Assembly: GCA_003561595.1 (NCBI GenBank)
Contig: PWWF01000121.1
Coordinates: 1 to 5,566 of the forward strand
Length of the DNA: 5,566 bases
Source: Paracoccaceae bacterium
Lineage (GTDB): Bacteria > Pseudomonadota > Alphaproteobacteria > Rhodobacterales > Rhodobacteraceae
Direction of reading: 5' to 3'
The translations under genes were made by a program, and so were the position numbers. The notes under the pieces are model-generated. The model was not told the origin of the DNA and did no database searches. It saw nothing but the letters and a program-made list of their open reading frames with translations. Positions 1 through 5,556 of the stretch are shown in pieces; the first letter of the stretch is position 1, and each line of letters opens with the position of its first letter.

Positions 1-157
1 CGAGGGCGCGGCAACCTCGCGCGCGGTCGCGCGGCTGGCCCGCGAACGCGGCATCGACATGCCCATCACCCGTATGGTCGCCGCCCTGATCGAAGGCTAC
101 CTGACCCTGAGCGAGGCACGCGACGCGCTTCTGGCCCGCCCCCTGACCGATGAATGA
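1..157 (+). CDS. gpsA: Glycerol-3-phosphate dehydrogenase [NAD(P)+], C-terminal end (5' partial)
   Basis: Only the last 51 codons are present, read in frame from base 2 to the TGA at 155-157. The piece contains EGAATSRAVARLARERGIDM followed by PITRMVAALIEG and ends in ARDALLARPLTDE. This matches the C-terminal helical domain of GpsA, whose members carry a similar 'EG....VA.LA...G.DMPI' segment and a short tail with LL.R near the end. The enzyme reduces dihydroxyacetone phosphate to sn-glycerol 3-phosphate in the cytoplasm, supplying the backbone for phospholipids. The NAD-binding Rossmann part and the catalytic residues lie upstream of the window, so intactness cannot be judged. The gene is followed after 12 bases by a YCII-domain gene in the same direction, which suggests co-transcription. 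Confidence 0.85.
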   Translation, partial: EGAATSRAVARLARERGIDMPITRMVAALIEGYLTLSEARDALLARPLTDE

Positions 158-169
158 AAAGGACAAGAG

Positions 170-445
170 ATGCCGCTTTACATGATGCTGTGCACGGACA
201 AACCCGGCGCGATCGAGACACGCAAGGCCACGCGCGAGGCGCATCTGGCCTATGTTGCCGAAACCGGCTGCGTCACCCTTGCCGGGCCCCTGCTGGATGA
301 CGCGGGCGAGATGGCGGGATCGCTGATCGTGCTGGACCTGCCTGATATCGCGGCCGCAAAGGAATGGGGCGCGAATGACCCCTATGCACGGGCCGGGCTG
401 TTCGAGAGCGTGCGTCTGCAGGAATGGAAAAAGGTGATCGGCTGA
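170..445 (+). CDS. YCII (YciI-like) domain protein
   Basis: A 91-residue protein that is essentially one YCII domain (ferredoxin-like dimeric alpha/beta barrel). Visible family features are the N-terminal strand MPLYMMLCTDKPG, His25 in REAHLAYV, the GPLLDD turn at about 39-44, and the NDPYARAGLF segment at about 69-78, which corresponds to the DP-containing motif of the family. His and Asp residues are proposed active-site positions in characterised YciI relatives, but no physiological reaction is firmly established for this group, so the function is unknown. The ATG at 170 is preceded by AAAAGGA at 157-163 with a spacing of 6, which supports the start. It sits 12 bases after gpsA, and its stop (443-445) overlaps the ATG of the EVE gene, so it is probably translated as part of one operon. 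Confidence 0.85.
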   Translation: MPLYMMLCTDKPGAIETRKATREAHLAYVAETGCVTLAGPLLDDAGEMAGSLIVLDLPDIAAAKEWGANDPYARAGLFESVRLQEWKKVIG

Positions 446-864
446 TGCGCTACTGGCTGATGAAATCCGAACCCGACGCGTTTTCATGGGATGATCTGGT
501 CGCCAAGGGCGATACGGGCGAGGAATGGGACGGCGTGCGCAACTATCAGGCGCGCAACAACATGCGCGAGATGGCACTGGGCGACCGCGCGTTTTTCTAT
601 CACAGCCAGAAAGACAAGGCCGTGGTCGGCATCTGCGAGGTGATCGCGCTGTCGCATCCTGACAGCACCACGGATGATCCGCGCTGGGATTGCGTGGATG
701 TCCGCGCGCTCACGCCCTTTGCCAAACCTGTCACACTGGCGCAGGTCAAGGCAGAGCCGGAACTGGCAGAGATGGCGCTGGTCAAGACCTCGCGCCTGTC
801 CGTGCAGCCGGTCAGCGCCGAAGAATGGGCGCTGGTCTGCAAGATGGGCGGGGTTGCGCCCTGA
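445..864 (+). CDS. EVE domain protein (thymocyte nuclear protein 1-like)
   Basis: A 139-residue protein made of a single EVE domain, the PUA/YTH-related fold thought to read modified bases in DNA or RNA. Diagnostic segments are YWLMKSEPDAFSWDDL at about 3-18, EWDGVRNYQARNNMREM at about 27-43, LGDRAFFYHS at about 45-54, and a C-terminal part with MALVKTSRLSVQPVS. The length is that of the free-standing bacterial family. The start chosen is the ATG at 445, because the family begins MxYWLxKSEPD and AAAAAGG at 428-434 lies a good distance upstream. An in-frame ATG at 424 would add seven unconserved residues and run deep into the upstream gene. The ATG overlaps the TGA of the YCII gene, indicating translational coupling. 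The biological ligand is not known, and there is no restriction or defence gene in view. Confidence 0.88.
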   Translation: MRYWLMKSEPDAFSWDDLVAKGDTGEEWDGVRNYQARNNMREMALGDRAFFYHSQKDKAVVGICEVIALSHPDSTTDDPRWDCVDVRALTPFAKPVTLAQVKAEPELAEMALVKTSRLSVQPVSAEEWALVCKMGGVAP

Positions 865-912
865 GCGATTAAGCAGCTCAACATCGCACAAGGCGCTAGC
901 ATAAGTAAATTA

Positions 913-932
913 TTACATGGCGCTACATGTAA
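913..932. promoter_or_regulatory. Inverted repeat in an AT-rich intergenic patch (possible operator)
   Basis: TTACATG (913-919) and CATGTAA (926-932) form perfect 7-bp arms around a 6-base spacer. The right half also contains the palindrome TACATGTA (924-931), and TACATG recurs as a direct repeat ten bases apart (914 and 924), about one helical turn. GGCGCTA occurs at 892-898 and again at 919-925. The surrounding stretch from about 895 to 945 is clearly richer in A/T than the rest of the window. No T tract follows, so this looks more like a protein-binding site than a terminator. No regulator can be named. Confidence 0.35.
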
Positions 933-1028
933 CTCTTAAGCTATCGCATGAACCCTCTGCCACTCCGCACCAACCATCTGCAGTCGCCCGGCACACACCC
1001 TTCCGCAAGGGCAGCGTGATTATTTCAA

Positions 1029-1044
1029 GTGTTAACGTGTTGAC
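1029..1044 (+). repeat. Tandem octamer GTGTTAAC/GTGTTGAC overlapping the -35 element
   Basis: Two adjacent 8-mers, GTGTTAAC (1029-1036) and GTGTTGAC (1037-1044), differ at one base. The second contains most of the TTGACC hexamer proposed as the -35 element for the transporter operon. A tandem direct repeat at this place could bind a regulator on one face of the helix or simply be chance. The repeat is directly visible; the regulatory role is inference. Confidence 0.35.
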
Positions 1045-1069
1045 CTTTCCAAGACAGCCCCATTAGGCT
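1040..1069 (+). promoter_or_regulatory. Candidate sigma-70 promoter of the transporter operon
   Basis: TTGACC (1040-1045) matches five of six bases of the -35 consensus. The best -10 candidate is TAGGCT at 1064-1069 with an 18-base spacer, which keeps the important first, second and last positions of TATAAT but is otherwise weak. Transcription would start near 1076, giving a 5' UTR of about 60 bases before the GTG at 1135. A weak -10 embedded in a dyad would suit a regulated promoter. It is the best-looking promoter in the gap before the binding-protein gene. Confidence 0.45.
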
Positions 1070-1079
1070 TGGGGCAGTC
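1053..1079. promoter_or_regulatory. Dyad symmetry centred on the -10 region (possible operator)
   Basis: GACAGCCCC (1053-1061) and GGGGCAGTC (1071-1079) are inverted repeats with eight of nine positions complementary, separated by the nine bases ATTAGGCTT that hold the proposed -10 element. A dimeric repressor bound here would block RNA polymerase. Because the dyad straddles the predicted start point it would not be fully transcribed, so an RNA hairpin role is less likely. The symmetry is visible; the function is inferred. Confidence 0.4.
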
Positions 1080-1097
1080 CCGCGAGTCTCTCGGGGG
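1079..1097 (+). other. Short hairpin in the 5' UTR of the binding-protein gene
   Basis: CCCGCGAG (1079-1086) and CTCGGGGG (1090-1097) can pair with one mismatch around the loop TCT. A run of six A follows (1098-1103), then CCCGC. It would lie at the very 5' end of the predicted transcript and could protect the mRNA from decay. It is not followed by a T run, so it is not a terminator. I do not recognise any known riboswitch. Confidence 0.3.
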
Positions 1098-1120
1098 AAA
1101 AAACCCGCATAAAAACAACC

Positions 1121-1137
1121 AAGGGGAGAGTAACGTG
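1121..1137 (+). promoter_or_regulatory. Ribosome binding site that fixes a GTG start
   Basis: AAGGGGAG at 1121-1128 lies six bases before GTG at 1135-1137. The next residues, TRKTILAGTSILALG, form a normal signal peptide. An in-frame TTG at 1069 would add 22 polar residues ahead of the signal and would fall on the proposed promoter, so GTG is the preferred start. Confidence 0.8.
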
Positions 1138-2733
1138 ACACGGAAAACCATTCTGGCCGGGACATCAATTCTGGCGCTGGGGGCGGTCGCAATGCCCGCC
1201 GTCGCGCAGGAACGCGTGCCATCGGTCGAGATCTTCACCACCACCGAATCCTATGACCCGATCCGCTATGAAGGCGCGTTCATCATCGCCGACGCCTGGG
1301 AAGAGCTGGGCCTTGATGTGTCGGTCCGCCCGATGGAATTCAGCACCCTGCTGGACCGCTTCTATTCCGAGCAGGATTTCGACACCACAATCCTGGGCTG
1401 GTCGGGCCGCGTGGACCGTCTGGACCCGCAATTCTTCCTTGGCACGCTGGACAGTCGTCAGGCGGAACTGGGCGCCAACAATCCCGGTGGCTATGACAAC
1501 CCCGATTACGATGCGCTCTATGATGCGCAAGGGGCCGAGTTCGACATCGATGCACGGCAGGAAATCGTGCATGAGATGCAGGACCTCTATGTCGGGGATG
1601 CGCCGGTCGTTGTGCTGTTCAACCGCGATGAGGTCGTGGCCTATAACAACACGACATTCGAGAACATGAACGCCATGGCGGGCGAGGCACTCTATTCCGA
1701 GTGGGTGCCGATGGAAGCGCAGCCGCTGGGCGACCGTGCCACGCTGCGGATCGGCGGCCCGCAAGAGCCCGATAACGTGAACCCGCTGGCCTCGACCAGC
1801 GTGTGGGGCTGGAAATGGATGCGGCTTTACTATGACCGCCTTGTGCGCCTGTCGCCCGATGTGGAGCCGGTGCCATGGGCGGCATCCTCGGTCGATCCGG
1901 TCGATGATGTGACCATCGATGTGACCCTGCGCGAGGGCATGACCTTCCATGATGGCGAACCGCTGACCGCTGAAGACATCGTCTTCACCTTCAACTACTA
2001 TATGGACAGCGATTACAACTACTTCGACAGCTATCTTGCCGCGATCGACTCGGTCGAGCAGACGGATGATCTGAGCGTGCGCTTCAACCTGCGCGAGCCC
2101 TCGGCGCCGTTTGCCACCATCACGCTGAGCCAGATCCCGATCCTGCCGCAGCACCTGTGGGAAGGCATCGAGAATCCGGGCGATCTGACCCCGGACGAGA
2201 TACCGACCGTGGGGTCGGGGCCGTTCGTGTTCGACCGCTATGACCGCGGCGAATTCATGTCGATCACCACCAATCCGGACCATTTCCACGCTGATGAGAT
2301 CGCCGTGGATGCCGTGGAGTTCCTGATCTACGCCGATGCCGAAGGTGTGTTCACGGCGCTGCAGACAGGTCAGATCGACATGACCGCCTGGCGGCTGGAA
2401 CCCGGCCAGATCCCGCTGGCTGAGGAGAATGAGGAGCTGACCGTCGTGTCGGTGCCGGATTTCGGCTATTACCACATGACCTTCAACACCCGCCGCGAAC
2501 CCTTTGACGACCGGGCCGTGCGCCGGGCGCTGAGCATGGCGATGGATCGCGAGCGGATGGTCAATGTGCTGCTGGACGGCCGTGGCGAGGTTGGCACCTC
2601 GATCATCGCACCGGTCAATGCCTTCTGGCACAATGCCTTTGTCGAGCGGTTCGACTATGATCTGGACGCCGCCCGCGCCGAGTTGGAAGAGGCAGGCTAT
2701 AGCTGGGATGACGACGGCCGGCTGCAACGCTGA
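1135..2733 (+). CDS. Secreted ABC substrate-binding protein, SBP_bac_5 family, circularly permuted
   Basis: A 532-residue periplasmic binding protein of the peptide/nickel/opine importer class, expected to capture its ligand and deliver it to the permeases encoded downstream. Residues 1-24 are a Sec signal peptide (MTRKT, hydrophobic core, AVA/QE cleavage). There is no lipobox cysteine. The domain order is unusual. Residues about 28-190 resemble the C-terminal third of DppA-type proteins: DAWEELGLDVSVRP at 53-66, ILGWSGRVDRLDPQFF at 86-101, NNPGGYDNPDYDALYD at 115-130, and a helix plus DAPVVVLFN strand. From about 201 the family's normal N-terminal part begins (ATLRIGGPQEPDNVNP, then FHDGEPLTAEDIVFTF from 271). 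The chain ends with the mid-protein motif AGYSWDDDGRLQ. All family segments seem present once. The GTG start at 1135 follows AAGGGGAG (1121-1128). The protein is rich in Asp and Glu. The ligand is unknown. Confidence 0.88.
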   Translation: MTRKTILAGTSILALGAVAMPAVAQERVPSVEIFTTTESYDPIRYEGAFIIADAWEELGLDVSVRPMEFSTLLDRFYSEQDFDTTILGWSGRVDRLDPQFFLGTLDSRQAELGANNPGGYDNPDYDALYDAQGAEFDIDARQEIVHEMQDLYVGDAPVVVLFNRDEVVAYNNTTFENMNAMAGEALYSEWVPMEAQPLGDRATLRIGGPQEPDNVNPLASTSVWGWKWMRLYYDRLVRLSPDVEPVPWAASSVDPVDDVTIDVTLREGMTFHDGEPLTAEDIVFTFNYYMDSDYNYFDSYLAAIDSVEQTDDLSVRFNLREPSAPFATITLSQIPILPQHLWEGIENPGDLTPDEIPTVGSGPFVFDRYDRGEFMSITTNPDHFHADEIAVDAVEFLIYADAEGVFTALQTGQIDMTAWRLEPGQIPLAEENEELTVVSVPDFGYYHMTFNTRREPFDDRAVRRALSMAMDRERMVNVLLDGRGEVGTSIIAPVNAFWHNAFVERFDYDLDAARAELEEAGYSWDDDGRLQR

Positions 2734-2749
2734 ACCCGACCAACCCCGT

Positions 2750-2785
2750 GCCCGTCGCAGCATGGCTGCGGCGGGCCGCTTTTTT
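2750..2785 (+). terminator. Rho-independent terminator between binding-protein and permease genes
   Basis: GCCCGTCGCAGC (2750-2761) pairs with GCTGCGGCGGGC (2765-2776) in a 12-bp stem with one T-G wobble and the loop ATG. CGC and then six T (2780-2785) follow. It begins 16 bases after the stop of the binding-protein gene. In such importers a hairpin here usually lets the binding protein be made in excess, with the permeases transcribed by readthrough. Its strength suggests that most transcripts end here. Confidence 0.85.
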
Positions 2786-2863
2786 GAGTATTTCCGGCAA
2801 GATGAAGACAGGGCGTGGTGCGACCGCGCCGGTTGTCAGGTGCAGACAGGGTGAGCGCAGGCG
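2786..2863 (+). other. Leader of the first permease gene
   Basis: These 78 bases between the terminator and the permease ATG hold no clear promoter. GCGACCG (2820-2826) can pair with CGGTTGT (2830-2836) through seven pairs including two wobbles. AGACAGGG occurs twice, at 2806-2813 and 2844-2851, and the second copy forms part of the AGGGTGAG ribosome-site candidate about ten bases before the ATG at 2864. Permease expression therefore probably depends on readthrough of the terminator or on a promoter I cannot recognise. Confidence 0.35.
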
Positions 2864-3841
2864 ATGACGCGACGAGGCTATCTGATAAAGCGGGTGCTGC
2901 AGGCGATCTTTTCGCTGTGGATCATCGCGACGATCCTGTTCTTTCTGTTCCGCATGGGCCTGCCGGACCCGACCGCGGCGCTGGTGACCGAGGGGCTGAA
3001 TGCCGAGCAGCGCGCCGCCGTGCGCGCGCAGTTCGGGCTGGAGGAGCCCTTGTGGCGGCAATATGTGCTGTTTCTGACCAATGCGGTGCAGGGCGAATTC
3101 GGCACATCCTTCAGCTACCGCGCCCCGGTCTCGGAAATCGTCTGGGAACGGCTGGCCAATACCATGATCCTGATGCTGGCGGCCATCGTGCTGGCCTATG
3201 CAATCGGCGTGCCGCTGGGGGCGTGGCTGTCCTGGCGGCGCGGGTCGCGCACGGACACGGCGGGCATCTTCTTTGGCCTGATGTTCCGGTCTGCGCCGAT
3301 GTTCTGGACCGGGATGATCGCCATTCTGATCTTTGGTGTGGGGCTGTCGCTGTTCCCGACATCGGGCATGCGCACCCTGCCCTATGATGCGGATGGATTC
3401 CTCGACAAGATCTTCACGCTGGATTTTCTGTGGCACGCGGCGCTGCCCGTGCTGATTGTGGCGCTGTATTATCTGGGCTCACCGCTTCTGATCATGCGCA
3501 ATACGATGCTGGAGGTCTATGGCGAGGATTTCATCGAGATGGCCCGCGCCAAGGGCCTGCCGGAGCGCGATATCCTCTACAAGCACGCCGCGCGCAATGC
3601 GCTTCTGCCAGTGGTCACGCAGCTTGCCGTGACCATCGGGCTGGCCGCGGGCGGGCAGGTGGTGGTCGAGGTCGTGTTTTCCTGGCCGGGGCTGGGGCGC
3701 GAGATCCTGAATGCGGTGCGGACCTCGGATTTTCCGCTGGCGCAGGCGTCCTTTCTGATCATGGCGGCCTTTGTCATCACACTCAACCTGTTGGTTGATA
3801 TCCTGTATACCACGCTTGACCCGAGGGTGAGCTTCCGATGA
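2864..3841 (+). CDS. ABC transporter permease, DppB/OppB type
   Basis: A 325-residue inner-membrane protein of normal length for one of the two membrane subunits of a peptide/nickel-class importer. It starts MTRRGYLIKRVLQAIFS, as is typical for this family. Six hydrophobic segments are visible at roughly 10-30, 100-122, 133-160, 188-210, 247-270 and 293-316. The first periplasmic loop has the expected FGLEEPLWRQYVLFL and GEFGTSFSYRAPV motifs. The cytoplasmic EAA coupling loop lies at about 221-249 (EDFIEMARAKG, HAARNALLP), where the ATPase should dock, and the end is LDPRVSFR. It follows the terminator of the binding-protein gene by 78 bases. Its stop overlaps the start of the second permease in an ATGA, so the two are translationally coupled. 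Nothing in it looks broken or enlarged, in contrast to its partner. The transported substrate cannot be deduced. Confidence 0.9.
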   Translation: MTRRGYLIKRVLQAIFSLWIIATILFFLFRMGLPDPTAALVTEGLNAEQRAAVRAQFGLEEPLWRQYVLFLTNAVQGEFGTSFSYRAPVSEIVWERLANTMILMLAAIVLAYAIGVPLGAWLSWRRGSRTDTAGIFFGLMFRSAPMFWTGMIAILIFGVGLSLFPTSGMRTLPYDADGFLDKIFTLDFLWHAALPVLIVALYYLGSPLLIMRNTMLEVYGEDFIEMARAKGLPERDILYKHAARNALLPVVTQLAVTIGLAAGGQVVVEVVFSWPGLGREILNAVRTSDFPLAQASFLIMAAFVITLNLLVDILYTTLDPRVSFR

Positions 3842-5556
3842 CCCTACCCCCTTTTCTTCGGGCCGCGATGGGCCCCCTGCGGATCATGATGCAGGACCGG
3901 CTGGCCGTGATCGGCATGTGCGTGCTGGGCCTGATTATCGCGATGGCGCTGTTTGCGCCGCTGCTGTCCACGCATGACCCGCGTCACATCAACGAGATCG
4001 AGGATGGTTCGGTCCTGTCGCGCGGGGCTGCGGGGTGGGAATTGCAGGAGAGCCTGGGCCCGCTGGCGCTGAATGACGCGGCCCATCGCGACGGCACATC
4101 GCTGATCGTCGGGCGCGGCGGCATGGGCTGGTCGCGCGAGGGTGCGGGCGCGTGGTCCGCGCTGGACCTGCCGACCGAGGCTGATCTGCACGCCGTCGCC
4201 CTGTCGCCCGAGGGGCGCGCGATTGTCGTGGGCGATGGTGGCGTGATCCTGCTGCAGGATGGCGCGGACTGGCAGCCTGTGCCCGCGCCAGAGGCCAATC
4301 TGCGCGGCGTTGTCTGGCTGGACAGCGCGCGCGCGCTGATGGTCGGGTCGCGCGAGGAGATTCTGCTGCTGGATGCGCCCAGCGGCGAGTTGAGCACCGT
4401 CGACAGCCCTGTGGGCCGCGATTTCCCGCTGCAATCCGTGGCGCTGGATGTGGATGGCACCGCGCTGATCGTGGGCGAACGCGGGCTGGCGATCCGCTAT
4501 GACCCCGAGGATGGCTCTGCCAAGCTGGAGCGGCTGGGCTCGTCCCGCGATCTGAACCATATCCATATCAGCGAAGGGGGCGCGGCACTGGTTGTGGGCG
4601 AACGCGGCACGCTCTTGCGGCGCGAAAGCGCTGACAGCGACTGGAGCGCGGACCCCGCCCCCGATACCCGCGCCATGCGCGCGGGCTGGATCGGCGATGA
4701 CGGGGCTGCACTGGCCGCCGGGCGCAACGGGCTGATCATGGAATGGGACGGCAGCGCCTGGAACATCGCCCCCACCGAGAGCGAGCGCCATCTGCGCGCG
4801 CTGCTGGTCGTGGGCGACGAGATGCTGGCGCTGGGGTCCGACCGCTTTGTCACCCGGCTTGCACCACCCTCGGCCGAGCATTGGTTCGGCACCGACCATC
4901 TGGGGCGGGATCTGTTCAGCCAGAACGTGCATGGCAGCCAGATCGCGCTGCTGGTGGGGTTTCTGGGCGCGACACTGGTGGTGCTGATCGGCACGAATGT
5001 CGGGCTGATCGCAGGCTATTACCGGGGGCGGACCGAGACCGTGCTGATGCGCACGGTCGATGTGATGTATGGCATCCCGTTCGAGCCCTTCGCGCTGATC
5101 CTTGTGCTGCTGTTCCAGCCCTCGCTGACCATCGTGATCCTTGCCGTGTCGCTGCTGACATGGCGGACGGTAGCGCGGCTGATCCGCAGTCAGGTGCTGT
5201 CCTTGCGAGAGCGCCCGTTTGTGAAGGCCGCGCGGGTGGCGGGCGCGTCGGATCTGCGGATCATGTATCTGCATATCTTCCCGAACGTCCTGCCGCTGGT
5301 GTTTCTGGAACTCGCGATCATCGTGGGCGTCAGCATCATCGCCGAGGCGACGCTGTCCTTCCTGGGCCTTGGGCCGCCACAGGCGATTTCCTGGGGGGGC
5401 ATCCTGCATGATGCGCGGCTCTCGGGCGCGTGGCGGACCGCGTGGTGGTGGAACCTGCCGCCAGGCATCTTCATCATGACCACGGTGCTGTCGGTCTTTT
5501 TCATCTCGCGGTCGCTGGAAGTGGTCGCCAACCCACGGCTGAGGGCGCGGCAATGA
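3838..5556 (+). CDS. ABC transporter permease, DppC/OppC type, with an inserted periplasmic beta-propeller
   Basis: A 572-residue second membrane subunit, about twice the usual length of roughly 280-300. A cytoplasmic N-terminus (PLRIMMQDRLAVIG) leads into TM1 at about 22-42. The normal permease resumes at about 343 with PPSAEHWFGTDHLGRDLFSQ, followed by TM segments at about 368-392, 404-426, 429-445, 482-505 and 540-560. The EAA loop is at about 452-481 (LRERPFVKAARVAGASDLR), and FLGLGPPQAISWGG and a short C-terminus follow. Between them, residues about 58-341 contain seven repeats, each with a hydrophobic-VG/AG/LG turn at G92, G132, G170, G213, G254, G295 and G333. Most repeats also have a Trp or aromatic residue about ten positions later, as in Ycf48/BNR-type propeller blades. 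The insert lies in the first periplasmic loop, so it should face the binding protein. GAGGGTGA (3823-3830) is the ribosome site. The reading frame is open throughout with uniform codon use, so a sequencing artefact is unlikely. Confidence 0.88.
   Translation: MTLPPFLRAAMGPLRIMMQDRLAVIGMCVLGLIIAMALFAPLLSTHDPRHINEIEDGSVLSRGAAGWELQESLGPLALNDAAHRDGTSLIVGRGGMGWSREGAGAWSALDLPTEADLHAVALSPEGRAIVVGDGGVILLQDGADWQPVPAPEANLRGVVWLDSARALMVGSREEILLLDAPSGELSTVDSPVGRDFPLQSVALDVDGTALIVGERGLAIRYDPEDGSAKLERLGSSRDLNHIHISEGGAALVVGERGTLLRRESADSDWSADPAPDTRAMRAGWIGDDGAALAAGRNGLIMEWDGSAWNIAPTESERHLRALLVVGDEMLALGSDRFVTRLAPPSAEHWFGTDHLGRDLFSQNVHGSQIALLVGFLGATLVVLIGTNVGLIAGYYRGRTETVLMRTVDVMYGIPFEPFALILVLLFQPSLTIVILAVSLLTWRTVARLIRSQVLSLRERPFVKAARVAGASDLRIMYLHIFPNVLPLVFLELAIIVGVSIIAEATLSFLGLGPPQAISWGGILHDARLSGAWRTAWWWNLPPGIFIMTTVLSVFFISRSLEVVANPRLRARQ

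Noticed and set aside
862..880. TGAGC...GCTCA stem at the end of the EVE gene, considered as a terminator
   Set aside because: A 5-bp stem with a 9-base loop and no T tract is too weak.
998..1011. CCCTT-CCGC-AAGGG hairpin in the intergenic region, considered as a terminator for the EVE operon
   Set aside because: The stem is only 5 bp and no T run follows on either strand, so it cannot be supported as a terminator.
1069..1134. TTG start giving a 22-residue N-terminal extension of the binding protein
   Set aside because: It would overlap the proposed -10 region, has no ribosome site, and would put a polar tail ahead of a standard signal peptide. GTG at 1135 has a good ribosome site.
1165..2763. 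Long open frame on the - strand (about 530 codons) opposite the binding-protein gene
   Set aside because: It is antisense to a gene with a clear signal peptide and family motifs. Its translation is a His/Arg/Gly-rich low-information sequence typical of antisense frames in GC-rich DNA.
2615..3436. - strand open frame spanning the gap between the binding-protein and permease genes
   Set aside because: It runs antisense through a strong terminator and the permease start, and shows no recognisable domain or ribosome site.
4009..4863. Considered that the enlarged permease is two genes joined by a frameshift or an inserted mobile element
   Set aside because: The frame is continuous with uniform codon use, and the repeats sit neatly inside a loop. 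No terminal inverted repeats or target duplications are visible at the borders.
3844..5553. Open frame on the - strand covering almost the whole second permease gene
   Set aside because: The composition (Arg, Gln, His, Pro) and lack of any motif mark it as a codon-bias shadow of the + strand gene.
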